Assembly (NCBI RefSeq): GCF_041860085.1
Contig: NZ_CP124747.1
Span: forward strand, 744,001-808,000
DNA length: 64,000 nucleotides
Origin: Schlesneria sp. DSM 10557
Lineage (GTDB): Bacteria > Planctomycetota > Planctomycetia > Planctomycetales > Planctomycetaceae
Reading direction: 5' to 3'
Under the pieces are notes generated by a model. It saw nothing but the letters and a program-made list of their open reading frames with translations. It was not told the origin of the DNA and ran no database searches. The translations under genes were made by a program, and so were the position numbers. This document shows positions 56,627 through 64,000 of this stretch, piece by piece. Positions within the stretch are counted from its first letter, which is position 1; every line of letters starts with the position of its first letter.

Positions 56627-57070
56627 ACCGAAGCCTTCGGTGGGTGGGCGTCAGCGTCGCCCCGCATAACAAAAAGCAACCAGCCATAGCGTAAGCGCAC
56701 GGTGAAGTAGGCCCCCGTGGATGAGTCCGGAGGTTCAGCGTTTCTTTCTCGGGGAAAAGGGCCACGGGGACACTGCATGTTTGCTATACTCGCCGAGAGA
56801 CCGGGCAATGAACCGGAAGAGACCACGGGCCGCATGCCATAAGTGCGGAGCGGTATGGCGTCACGACGGATGATGCCTGCGCGGTGTCGATGCCGAGCGA
56901 GCGGGGTTGAGAGAATCGTCCACGCAGCAAAGGCCCGATTTGGCCCCGAGCCCGTCCTATCTCACGTCGCCCAGTGTCCCCGCCCAGTGTCCTCACCGCC
57001 GCTGCCGATCAACACAGCGTCCCGTCACATCGACCTGGAGGCCGACGCGGAGTCCCTTGATGCGGTGAGG
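56627..57070. other. Gene-free accessory stretch containing repeat sequences
   Basis: No convincing gene is present. It holds one copy of the CCACGGGGACAC motif at about 56761 and most of the left copy of the long inverted repeat. Confidence 0.5.
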
Positions 57071-57138
57071 TCATGCGAGCGGCTTCGGTTGGCGGGGCTT
57101 GCTCAGCAGGAGGTACGCGGAAAGCAGGGTGAGTGGAA
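56790..57138. repeat. Left copy of a long imperfect inverted repeat
   Basis: This 349-bp segment reappears in reverse complement at 62685-63122, closely alike by eye apart from an insertion of about 110 bp in the right copy. It includes the end of the small membrane-protein gene and a shared flank (CGCCGAGAGACCGGGCA). Confidence 0.8.
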
Positions 57139-57322
57139 CAACCAAATAGACGTACGGCACAATCCACACTGAAGCGCCGCGGTCACTTGAAGCGTCGATG
57201 CGACCGCATACGACCCCGCACCATCGCCACCCCTTCACGAGTTCGTCGAGCGATTTCAATTCTTCTTTCGCGACCCGGGGTTCATCACAATTCCACTCCG
57301 GGAAGTACAGTGATTCTTCCAT
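57071..57322 (-). pseudogene. 5'-truncated copy of the small membrane-protein family
   Basis: The frame from the ATG at 57322 gives 83 residues ending VVPLTLLSAYLLLSKPRQPK and PLA, matching the C-terminus of the intact 62228 gene. Residues before that are charged (KSLDELVKGWRWCG). The N-terminal part of the family is absent, and the frame overlaps the PEP-CTERM gene at 57285. I regard it as a duplicated 3' fragment. Confidence 0.6.
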
Positions 57323-58133
57323 CGGCCCCACGACCACGAGTGAGCCTTCCAGCGAGCCGACGTTTGCGGCTGGCACTGAATGCCAATCCGATCCAGCCGA
57401 GAACAGCAAGCGCGAACGATGAAGGCTCCGGGACCGAGTAGACCAGCACGTCTGAAATTGCGTACATTTGGTACTGCTGCGAGTTGATGTGAACGCTTGG
57501 AATACCACCCGCCTCAACCCAGTCGTAACTGATTGGACCCGCACCCGGAACTCGACCAACTTCAGTGACCGCTCCGCCGAAGTAGTTGTTCGGCCCATGA
57601 TTGGTGGAACCCAATCCGAACTTCCCATTGATGGTTTCATAAGTTACTCCGTTGCCTGCAGTGCCTGTCCAGACCGTCACACCACTGAAGACAGTTCCAT
57701 CAATCCCCGCAGTTGGTTGAGCGAGCAAATCGCAAGACCATAGACCGTGCGTCCCAAGACCTCGAATTGTGGAATTCGCCACTTTTGTTCCATCGACCAT
57801 GTACACGCCAGCAGAGGACTCGCCAATATACTGATAAGCATTGACGGTGTCCGTCGAACCCACCACTGACCAATGAACTAAACTTCCGTTGTACGTCGCA
57901 CTGTTGGCCTGGGAATTCACGAAGTCGTCATAGTCCGCAACATGCGTTGACGTCGCGTCGGTCGTTCCAGCGGTCACAAAGATGATCCGAAAAGCGTCAC
58001 CGTATTTCAGACCCGATGGAGCAGAGATCGTCCCAGCGTGCACGGGACCGCAAGCGGCCCCAAGCAGAAATGCCGCAACGATCACGGACATGCTTTGATG
58101 AACAACGAAGACTGCGAGTTTTGATGGATTCAT
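57285..58133 (-). CDS. PEP-CTERM sorted secreted protein with an odd tail
   Basis: The product is about 282 residues from the ATG at 58133; a GTG at 58178 is another option. Signal peptide VVHQSMSVIVAAFLLGAACG, with VHAGTISA at the cleavage site. VPEPSSFALAVLGWIGLAF then SASRKRR forms the PEP-CTERM signal. About 20 residues (LAGRLTRGRGADGRITVLPG) follow the basic cluster, more than usual; they come from the junction with the duplicated membrane-protein fragment. The middle is unknown. Confidence 0.75.
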   Translation of the reverse strand: MNPSKLAVFVVHQSMSVIVAAFLLGAACGPVHAGTISAPSGLKYGDAFRIIFVTAGTTDATSTHVADYDDFVNSQANSATYNGSLVHWSVVGSTDTVNAYQYIGESSAGVYMVDGTKVANSTIRGLGTHGLWSCDLLAQPTAGIDGTVFSGVTVWTGTAGNGVTYETINGKFGLGSTNHGPNNYFGGAVTEVGRVPGAGPISYDWVEAGGIPSVHINSQQYQMYAISDVLVYSVPEPSSFALAVLGWIGLAFSASRKRRLAGRLTRGRGADGRITVLPGVEL

Positions 58134-58376
58134 TGATGTCGCTGCGCTTTCGGAACGATTTGCCTTCGAATAGTTCACGAATCAAAGCGGCCCAAACTTT
58201 GATCGGAACGAAACCTATCCCAAAAAACAAACATCTCAATTCGTTGACCTGTGCAATATCGACACTATGGACATCCCAAGCAAATCTCAACCGAATTCTC
58301 GGTTTTCAACCATCCTGACGAATGTCGCTGTGAAAGCGGTGTCATCGATTCGTCTGCGGATCAGTCAGCCGCGAGG

Positions 58377-60255
58377 ACACGTGCGACAAAAGTCATCGAT
58401 CAGAAACGAGAGTTTTGGTGATCGTTGTCGTGTGGTTCGTTGAGGGAACTTTAAGCTGCCAGGAGATGGCTTTTTGGTCGCGTTCGCGGCGTTGTGTTGA
58501 TGATTGATGAGATAGTCCTGCAAAAAAGGGCCGATTTCTCGACTTTGAACAGGGCCTTGGCGGCTCGCAGTACGTTCCATCCCGCGACTTTGAGTAAGAT
58601 GCTCGTGAAGACTCCCTTCTGACCACGAACCCGCAGTCGACCAAGTCCTGTGCCGCGTTTGAGCAGGCTGTTCGTGGATTCGATTCCACTCCGGACACGA
58701 TACTTGACCTTGAAGTCGTCGGTCTGTTCATGACGGCGACGTTCGATCAGTCGAATCTGCTTCGGGTTGATCGTTACTGTGCTAAACCCAAACTCCAACT
58801 TTTGCGGACAGCGTGCCACGAGTGGGCAGGCGCGACAAATTTCCGGGTGCTGAAGAACCTTGATCTGCCCCGTGTCGTGATCGTAGTTGGAACGATGCGG
58901 AAATCGCCCTGCGGGACAAACAATGCATTGTGGACGATGCTCCACCTCGCCATTCGCTCTGATGTTCCTTCCCATCTCGACGGGAAAAACCGCTGCCGTG
59001 AACATCTGCGGATCAATGTGAGTCTCCGGGCATTTTCCAGCGGTCGGCGAGATCAGGTCAATTCCCTCTTCGCGGCAATGACAGTGATTGTCATCGCTCC
59101 CATAAGCCGTATCGGCCAGCATTTGGGTGGGCAGGAACCCTTGTTCCTTCAAGGCGTCGACGACATCGACCAGCGAGGCCGAGTCGCTCTGGCAGGCTGT
59201 CTCCGGAATCGCCGCGAGTATTAACTGGGCCTTGTTATCGGGATGACACGTTTCCGACAGTTGAACCTGGTAACCGGACCCTTTATGGCCGTCCAAGGTG
59301 GCATCGGGATCGGACGGATTACAGACGATGTTGCCACCCGTCTTGTCCCGAATGAGGACGCGGTCCCCCTCGACCTGGCATTGTTGCTCGAAGACTTTGA
59401 CGAGCATCAGATAGGTCGACCGACTCTTATGCGGTTTGTTGCAGCGATATAGATCTACGATGTAGGCCAGGTCTTCCGCGACGCTCTGTCGCAACGTGGT
59501 GACAGCCTCGTCATCGAGCTTCTTCCAGCCAAAGATCGAAGTCGGCAACGATTCATACCGGTCACGAATGCCGGGGCGAAGTTGCGAGTAACTGTCTTCG
59601 TCATGACGCTTCAACTGAGTGAGAAATCGCCGAATCGCGGTGCTCAACAGCCGGATTCTCCCGAACTTGGCCATATTGGATTCGATGTGAGTCGAATCCA
59701 GCCGTTGCTGCGACACGTCCAAGTCCAGCAGGGTCACCAGTTCCGCTGTCACATCGTGCATGATGGCCTGGGCTAACTCGTCCTCGCGAAACAGGCCAAT
59801 GTAACGTTCGATGGTCCGACGGCAGAGGCTTTGCTGTTCCGGCTGCAGATTCAGTGCGTACTGCACATCGACGTTGAACATATAGGCATCGGCGGCTTCC
59901 TCGTGCGTCCAATTCCGGAATTCCATGATGAACAACAAGCCCGCCATCGAATACAGTTCTTTGGTCGGACGCCCCAATCCGGGATGAAAATGATCAGCCA
60001 GCTTGTCTACGGGCATGCGCTTCAAAATGGCGGAACGGAACAAGTGCTGCCAGCCGCGACGCAGCTTTTGATAAGCCGTCGGCGACAGGATGTTGGCGAA
60101 AACATCAAACAGCGGAGTTTGTCGAGGATCTTCCAGATACCGCACCACATCGCTCCATTAGCAAGGAAGCGTGAAAAATAGCGCGAACAAACGCAGACCG
60201 ATAGGCTAAACGAAGAAGACACGCCTTTTTCTACCAAGACTTTTGTCGCACGTGT
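58377..60255 (-). mobile_element. IS1182-family insertion sequence
   Basis: The 18-bp perfect inverted repeats are at 58377-58394 and 60238-60255 (ACACGTGCGACAAAAGTC). They bound 1879 bp with one transposase gene. No direct repeat is clear. The right end is directly abutted by an IS3 element. Confidence 0.9.
58451..60148 (-). CDS. IS1182-family transposase
   Basis: This 565-residue protein has the DUF772-like N-terminus (FHPGLGRPTKELYSMAGLLF) and the DDE region (LDSTHIESNMAKFG, DTAYGSDDN, GIESTNSLLKRGTGL). The Cys-rich CIVCPAGRFPH ... CRACPLVARCP domain is typical of IS1182. It appears full-length. Confidence 0.93.
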   Translation of the reverse strand: MVRYLEDPRQTPLFDVFANILSPTAYQKLRRGWQHLFRSAILKRMPVDKLADHFHPGLGRPTKELYSMAGLLFIMEFRNWTHEEAADAYMFNVDVQYALNLQPEQQSLCRRTIERYIGLFREDELAQAIMHDVTAELVTLLDLDVSQQRLDSTHIESNMAKFGRIRLLSTAIRRFLTQLKRHDEDSYSQLRPGIRDRYESLPTSIFGWKKLDDEAVTTLRQSVAEDLAYIVDLYRCNKPHKSRSTYLMLVKVFEQQCQVEGDRVLIRDKTGGNIVCNPSDPDATLDGHKGSGYQVQLSETCHPDNKAQLILAAIPETACQSDSASLVDVVDALKEQGFLPTQMLADTAYGSDDNHCHCREEGIDLISPTAGKCPETHIDPQMFTAAVFPVEMGRNIRANGEVEHRPQCIVCPAGRFPHRSNYDHDTGQIKVLQHPEICRACPLVARCPQKLEFGFSTVTINPKQIRLIERRRHEQTDDFKVKYRVRSGIESTNSLLKRGTGLGRLRVRGQKGVFTSILLKVAGWNVLRAAKALFKVEKSALFCRTISSIINTTPRTRPKSHLLAA

Positions 60256-60297
60256 TGAGGTGCTGACGATTTCACGGACAGTTCAACACACAAGAAA

Positions 60298-61164
60298 TCA
60301 CTCCTGCAGTTCGAACTGATGTGGGGTTAAGTATCCGAGGGCGGAGTGTTTTCGGTTGAGGTTGTAGTAGGCGATGTACTCCCCGATCATACGCCGGGCG
60401 ATGCGATGATGTTTGTAGTCGGTCATTTCGAGTTCTGTCTTGAGGGTGCCGAAGCAAGATTCCATGAAGGCGTTGTCGTAACAGTTGTCCGCGCGGCTCA
60501 AGCTTTGTCGGGAGCCTGCCCGACGAAGGATCGCGCGATACCGGCCTCCCGCGTACTGCCCACCTCGGTCGGTATGGTGAATCATCATCGGGGCGGGCTG
60601 ACGGTCACGGATTGCAGCCTGGAGAGCGGGGATCACCAGTTCTTCTGTCATCGACTGATCGACATTCCAGCCGACGATCCGCCGTGAATAGCGATCCATG
60701 AGCATGGCGAGGTAGCAGAAACGCCCGTCCGTCAGGGGGACGTAGCTGATGTCGCCAACCCAAAGATCATTCAATGAACTTGGCTCAGGAGCCTCAAGTA
60801 ACAAGTTTGGGCTGTACCCTAAACGATGTCGGCTCTGCGTTGTCTTGGGGACGAAAGACTTCGGTTGAATGGCCCGCAGCCCCTGTAAACTCAGCAGTTG
60901 AGCCACTTTTCGCGGTGAGCAGATCTCTCCTTGATCGGCTAACTCCTCCGCAATTCGACGCGCACCATAACGGCGGCGATGGTTCCAAAAGATGGCTTGG
61001 ATTTGTTGAGCCAGTCGCGTGTCACGAGATTCTCGCTCGCTGGGGATACGCTCTCTCCAGGCGTAATACGCAGACCGACTGACTCCCAACACCTCGCACA
61101 CGACACTGGTTTGAGCACTGCTTGATTGTGCGATACCCGGCACGGCAGCGTAGATGTCCGTCAC
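60298..61164 (-). CDS. IS3-family transposase OrfB
   Basis: This 288-residue protein has HTH_21 (VLGVSRSAYYAWRERIPS) and integrase core: LWVGDISYVPLTDG, IHHTDRGGQYAG and NAFMESCFGTLKTELE, carrying the DDE triad. It overlaps OrfA by four bases. Looks intact. Confidence 0.93.
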   Translation of the reverse strand: MTDIYAAVPGIAQSSSAQTSVVCEVLGVSRSAYYAWRERIPSERESRDTRLAQQIQAIFWNHRRRYGARRIAEELADQGEICSPRKVAQLLSLQGLRAIQPKSFVPKTTQSRHRLGYSPNLLLEAPEPSSLNDLWVGDISYVPLTDGRFCYLAMLMDRYSRRIVGWNVDQSMTEELVIPALQAAIRDRQPAPMMIHHTDRGGQYAGGRYRAILRRAGSRQSLSRADNCYDNAFMESCFGTLKTELEMTDYKHHRIARRMIGEYIAYYNLNRKHSALGYLTPHQFELQE

Positions 61165-61463
61165 TCGTTGCGGCCGAAAATGGCCAACGCGTTTTTTAGG
61201 ATGTCACGCTCACGAATCACTCGCTGAAGCTCCACTTCCAGTTCGTGGACTCGCGCTTCCAGCGTGCTTGCGATGGGGCCCGACTCCTCGAGCTGCGCCT
61301 GTTTCCATCGGTAGAGAACATTGGGGCTCGACAGGCCCAGTCGCTCCGCAACGGAACTGGCAGAGTGTCCATCGAGCAGCAAGGCCACCGCTTCTTTCTT
61401 GAACTCCTCCGTGAAGCTCCGACGAGTTCGTTTTGCATTTCTCTTTTCGACTTTCTTAGACAT
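61161..61463 (-). CDS. IS3-family transposase OrfA
   Basis: This 100-residue protein has RRSFTEEFKKEAVALLLDGH, the HTH SASSVAERLGLSSPNVLYRWKQ and a leucine zipper (VHELEVELQRVIRERDILKNA). It ends GRNE in frame overlap with OrfB. Confidence 0.93.
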   Translation of the reverse strand: MSKKVEKRNAKRTRRSFTEEFKKEAVALLLDGHSASSVAERLGLSSPNVLYRWKQAQLEESGPIASTLEARVHELEVELQRVIRERDILKNALAIFGRNE

Positions 61464-61618
61464 CCAACGATCCTTTCTGGGGCTTCCAGTTTAAGATGTT
61501 GAACTGTCCGTGAAATCGTCAGCACCTCATGTCTGGTTGAGGAAACCACTGGGGACACAGCTTGTTTGTTGACACAGCCCACGAAACCCGGTTGGCGGTC
61601 CACTTTAGTGCAGTCCGA

Positions 61619-61638
61619 CGGTATTCCTGAGAATACCG
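61619..61638. other. Perfect 8-bp hairpin
   Basis: CGGTATTC and GAATACCG pair around CTGA. It lies between the IS3 element and the IS407-type relic. Role unknown; it could be a REP-like palindrome. Confidence 0.4.
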
Positions 61639-61714
61639 ACAACCGCAATGTGCACTTCGGCCCGTCGACACACTCGCGCCTATCGCGCACCCAGATTTGC
61701 AGCGTCCCCGTTTG

Positions 61715-61815
61715 CCCGGCACGCTGTGACGTTTTCCAACACCTTTGGGCATCTGCAATGTCATTGTCTTATTCGGCAAAAAGACTCGCATTACTATTGG
61801 TACATTCCAACCATG
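61715..61815 (-). pseudogene. Relic of the right end of the IS407-type element
   Basis: The segment matches 53895-53992: the OrfA start (QMPKGVGKRHS), the AATTCGGCAAAAAGACTC-like end and TGGTACATTCCAACCATGGC. Only about 100 bp survive. Confidence 0.75.
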
Positions 61816-61931
61816 GCGGACCACGGGCTAGTCGCCGCCTGGCGGGACAGTTGTGAGTTTCAGGGGGAGGCCTCTTGTGCTTCGCACACGGGTAGCCCGG
61901 CGGACCGTGCAACCCGTGCTACCCTGGGAGA

Positions 61932-62231
61932 ATGGAGACTGGCCCCAAAGTCCGCTCGAAATCATTGAGGAGCCTGCATTGCTCGAAGTGTCTGTCCCAC
62001 TTTTTCAACAGGCAGTTACGTGAAGAAATTGAGAAGATCGACAATTTCATTTACGTGTGGCGGTCAAACGGGGGCGTATGGGGATACTATGACAACAGAA
62101 GCGGGAGCGTGGTCGAAGTCTGGATTGTTCCTTATTGGTTACTCGTCCTCCCGCTGACAGGCCTTTCAGCCTGGTTCCTGCTCTCGAAACCCCGCAAGCC
62201 CGCCACAGTACCATCTGATGAGGCCACGTGA
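61932..62231 (+). CDS. Small membrane protein of the LSKPR family, probably N-truncated
   Basis: The frame encodes 99 residues. The C-terminal half (VEVWIVPYWLLVLPLTGLSAWFLLSKPRKPAT) resembles the other two copies, with one membrane helix and a basic end. The first 30 residues (METGPKVRSKSLRSLHCSK) do not look like the intact paralogue. Its stop overlaps the next gene start (GTGA), so the two are coupled. Confidence 0.6.
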   Translation: METGPKVRSKSLRSLHCSKCLSHFFNRQLREEIEKIDNFIYVWRSNGGVWGYYDNRSGSVVEVWIVPYWLLVLPLTGLSAWFLLSKPRKPATVPSDEAT

Positions 62232-62746
62232 CGATGCAAGTGTTCTTCCACGGATGGCGACGGAAAGCGGGATGCGTGACGCTGATGCTGGCGGTTGTGC
62301 TTGCTACCGTCTGGGTGAGAAGTTTAACCACTCTTGATGCAGTTGAACTGCGAATATCGCCGGACTTGTTGTCGCAGGAATCTTTTTACTCGATGGAGGG
62401 GTGCCTCGGAATTGTGTACGAATTTCAGAGCCAAAATCCCATTGACCGTCACTCTGAGTCAATCCTGGTTACAAAGCTCTCGATTTGCAGTCCCCGATGG
62501 AACGCGTATGACTTAAAATCGATGAATCGGTTGCCGGCGAAATCTCGATTCGACTCCACAATGATGGTCTGGCTCTGGACGCACTTTAGGTTTGGCGCCG
62601 GCCTGGAAGAGTGGAAATTCGACGGAGGTGGACACTGTCGGGAAGTCTACTGGATAATTCCATATCTACTTGTCGTTACTCCACTCACCCTACTTTCCGC
62701 CTACCTCCTGCTGAGCAAGCCCCGCCAACCGAAGCCGCTCGCATGA
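62228..62746 (+). CDS. Intact small membrane protein of the LSKPR family
   Basis: This is a 172-residue protein. An N-terminal helix (GCVTLMLAVVLATVWV), a soluble part of about 105 residues (SFYSMEGCLGIVYEFQ ... FRFGAGLEEWKFDGG) and a C-terminal helix (YWIIPYLLVVTPLTLLSAYLLLSK) then PRQPKPLA. Starts are GTG 62228 or ATG 62234. I know no function for the family. Two or three related copies within 6 kb suggest lineage-specific expansion. Confidence 0.65.
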   Translation: MTMQVFFHGWRRKAGCVTLMLAVVLATVWVRSLTTLDAVELRISPDLLSQESFYSMEGCLGIVYEFQSQNPIDRHSESILVTKLSICSPRWNAYDLKSMNRLPAKSRFDSTMMVWLWTHFRFGAGLEEWKFDGGGHCREVYWIIPYLLVVTPLTLLSAYLLLSKPRQPKPLA

Positions 62747-63122
62747 CCTCACCGCATCAGGGGAATCCGCGTCGGCCTCACCAGGCGATCCCCTGCCGGG
62801 GGAATCAGGTCCCGCTCAACACTCTTGAAGGAAAGCCCGCACTTCCGGCACTTGCGCCACCTGAGCGGCCTCCGGGTCGATGTGACGGGACGCTGTGTTG
62901 ATCGGCAGCGGCGGCCGGGACACTGGGCCGGGACACTGGGCGACGTGAGATAGGACGGGTTCGGGGCCAAATCGGGGCTCTTGCTGTATGGACGACTCTC
63001 CCAACCTCGCTCTCTGGGCATCGACACCGGCGCGCAGTCATCATCCGTCATGACGCCACTTCGCTCCGACCTTATGACATGCGGCCCGCGATCTCTTCCG
63101 GTTCACTGCCCGGTCTCTCGGC
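62685..63122. repeat. Right copy of the long imperfect inverted repeat
   Basis: This is the reverse-complement copy of 56790-57138, with about 110 extra bases (around 62775-62885). It contains the end of the intact membrane-protein gene, two CGGGACACTGGGC units, and the shared CGCCGAGAGACCGGGCA flank. Confidence 0.8.
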
Positions 63123-63780
63123 GTGTAACGGTGAACTTGATACCCGGTTGGCCTGGAACAGCTTTTTCTTTCCACGCCAACTTTGCAGCAGAACCTTCTT
63201 CCAAACGTATGGATCTTTGGACTCGCCGTCTGGCTGTCGGGTGACCACACTGTTCGCGTCGAAGGATTCGCTTGTCGAAATACGAGGATTACTCGAGATG
63301 GATAGTCCAGAGCTCCAAGTGTATCGAGTCAGAGTGACGCGGGATGGGGGACTGGCCAACTGGCCAGATCTTGGCCAATCGGTGGCCAGTCCCATGTGCC
63401 GCAGAAATCAGAGGTTACAGCGATTTTGACGGACTGGCCAGGCTGGCCAGGGATGATTCTGATGCCGCGACTCTCTATCTATGTGAGGAACCGGGACGAC
63501 AGGACTTCTTGCGGTTCGAGGCGTTTTGCGAGCCGCAGAATGCCTCAATGCTCGAACGCCTGAATGGTGGTGCGGTTATTTGACAATTCGAGGCAAGTTA
63601 CACGCCACGTTCGGCTTTTCCAGAGATACTGCCAACGAGGCTGTGGCTGCGGCTTCTTCAGGCAGAAAACTTGATGCAACGAAAGCGATCAGAATGAGCG
63701 GTGGAAGCGGCTTGAACAGGTCTACGACTCGCTCAGCAGCGCGTCCCACCGGGGCGGAACGACTCGGCCCGCCATTGAAA
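63123..63780. other. No convincing gene; TGGCCA-rich stretch
   Basis: Open frames of 79-116 codons here have no recognisable product. TGGCCA occurs at least six times between about 63350 and 63450. Possibly remains of an inactivated gene. Confidence 0.4.
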
Positions 63781-63782
63781 TC

Positions 63783-63820
63783 AAAAACGCTTCCGGTCCA
63801 ACAGAAGCGGAAGCGTTTTT
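63783..63820. terminator. Bidirectional intrinsic terminator-like hairpin
   Basis: AAAAACGCTTCC (63783-63794) and GGAAGCGTTTTT (63809-63820) make a 12-bp perfect stem with a 14-base loop, A5 before and T5 after. A second perfect 11-bp stem-loop follows at 63831-63857 without a T-tract. Confidence 0.7.
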
Positions 63821-63858
63821 GAAAAGCGATTTTCGATTTTCTCAAGGAAAATCGAAAA

Positions 63859-63884
63859 TGCCCCCACTAGGGCTCGAACCTAAG
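63859..63884 (-). tRNA. tRNA 3'-end fragment (T arm and acceptor strand)
   Basis: On the minus strand the sequence reads TTAGG-TTCGAGC-CCTAG and then TGGGGGC-A, the T arm and 3' acceptor strand of a tRNA. The matching 5' acceptor strand (GCCCCCA) and the anticodon arm do not occur in the 116 bases upstream on that strand, so it is not an intact gene. Such fragments often mark integration sites. Confidence 0.55.
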
Positions 63885-64000
63885 TCGTCGCACACGAGTT
63901 TTCTTCAAAAACGTCTACACGTCCCATTTTACAGACTTATTAGTGACGATCAAGTTATATCACCGAGTCTCATGAAATCGCGTCGAATCGTGGTATCCGG

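Larger units (their letters stand above)
60256..61529 (-). mobile_element. IS3-family insertion sequence with 33-bp perfect terminal repeats
   Basis: Perfect 33-bp inverted repeats occupy 60256-60288 and 61497-61529. A three-base direct repeat TGT flanks the element (60253-60255 and 61530-61532), as IS3 elements make. The left copy of TGT is the last three bases of the IS1182 end repeat, so this element inserted at the edge of IS1182 after it. Length is 1274 bp. Confidence 0.92.

Noticed and set aside
63859-64000. A tmRNA running off the right edge
   Set aside because: tmRNA begins GGGG and would need a CUCC/CCCC-type 3' acceptor strand, but here the 3' strand is TGGGGGC. The possibility is not fully excluded because the window ends.
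52500-64000. CRISPR array
   Set aside because: The repeats present are inverted repeats, IS ends or short motifs; no regularly spaced direct repeats with spacers are visible.

Overview
The window looks like a planctomycete chromosome (Planctomycetota). The evidence is a PSCyt1/DUF1549/DUF1553 cytochrome paired with a DUF1501 protein, a second DUF1501 protein, a formylmethanofuran:H4MPT formyltransferase homologue, PEP-CTERM proteins, a Ser/Thr kinase fused to a formylglycine-enzyme-like domain, and many small secreted proteins of unknown function. Genus cannot be fixed from the sequence alone.

Positions 1-6034 (minus strand) carry a sulfate ABC importer operon (cysA cut by the window edge, cysW, cysT, sbp) led by an Rrf2 regulator with a good sigma70-type promoter, then a gamma-carbonic-anhydrase-like gene behind a second Rrf2 regulator. 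Positions 6253-13622 (plus) hold secreted proteins, including a CxxCH protein and the PSCyt1/DUF1501 pair. Positions 13675-20018 (minus) hold ftr, a STAS protein overlapping mtaB, a disordered Glu/Arg-rich protein and a sialate O-acetylesterase. Positions 20574-26982 (plus) hold a PAS/PP2C phosphatase, a PilT-like ATPase, an ABC exporter and a PQQ-propeller protein. They converge on a murJ-ygfZ operon (27172-29800, minus) across a strongly self-complementary 119-nt element. Positions 30408-39859 (plus) hold an MFS transporter, a DUF1501 protein, glgB, a histidine kinase and clpC. A group IIC intron with its maturase (39929-41861) sits exactly at the clpC terminator. A Tyr/Cys-rich secreted protein, a ROK kinase, a PEP-CTERM protein, an Alg14/Alg13-like pair and a kinase-PEGA-SUMF1 protein follow, up to 50659.

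From about 50.7 kb to the end the window is accessory DNA. It holds IS relics, an unknown two-gene unit (the second gene with a DUF6508-like half), a decayed REP-associated tyrosine transposase beside an IS407-type IS3 element, an orphan DUF6678-like protein, a truncated RHS protein with a toxin-like C-terminus followed by an Imm22-like gene, a second PEP-CTERM protein, and an IS1182 element directly abutted by an IS3 element. Further on are a relic of the IS407-type element, three relatives of a small membrane-protein family, a long imperfect inverted repeat (about 56.8-57.1 kb versus 62.7-63.1 kb), and a tRNA 3'-end fragment near the right edge.

Most of the chromosomal part is ordinary. The best candidates for undescribed biology are the 27.0-kb structured element, the 50.9-52.4 kb gene pair, the small membrane-protein family with its inverted repeat, and the RHS/immunity cassette.
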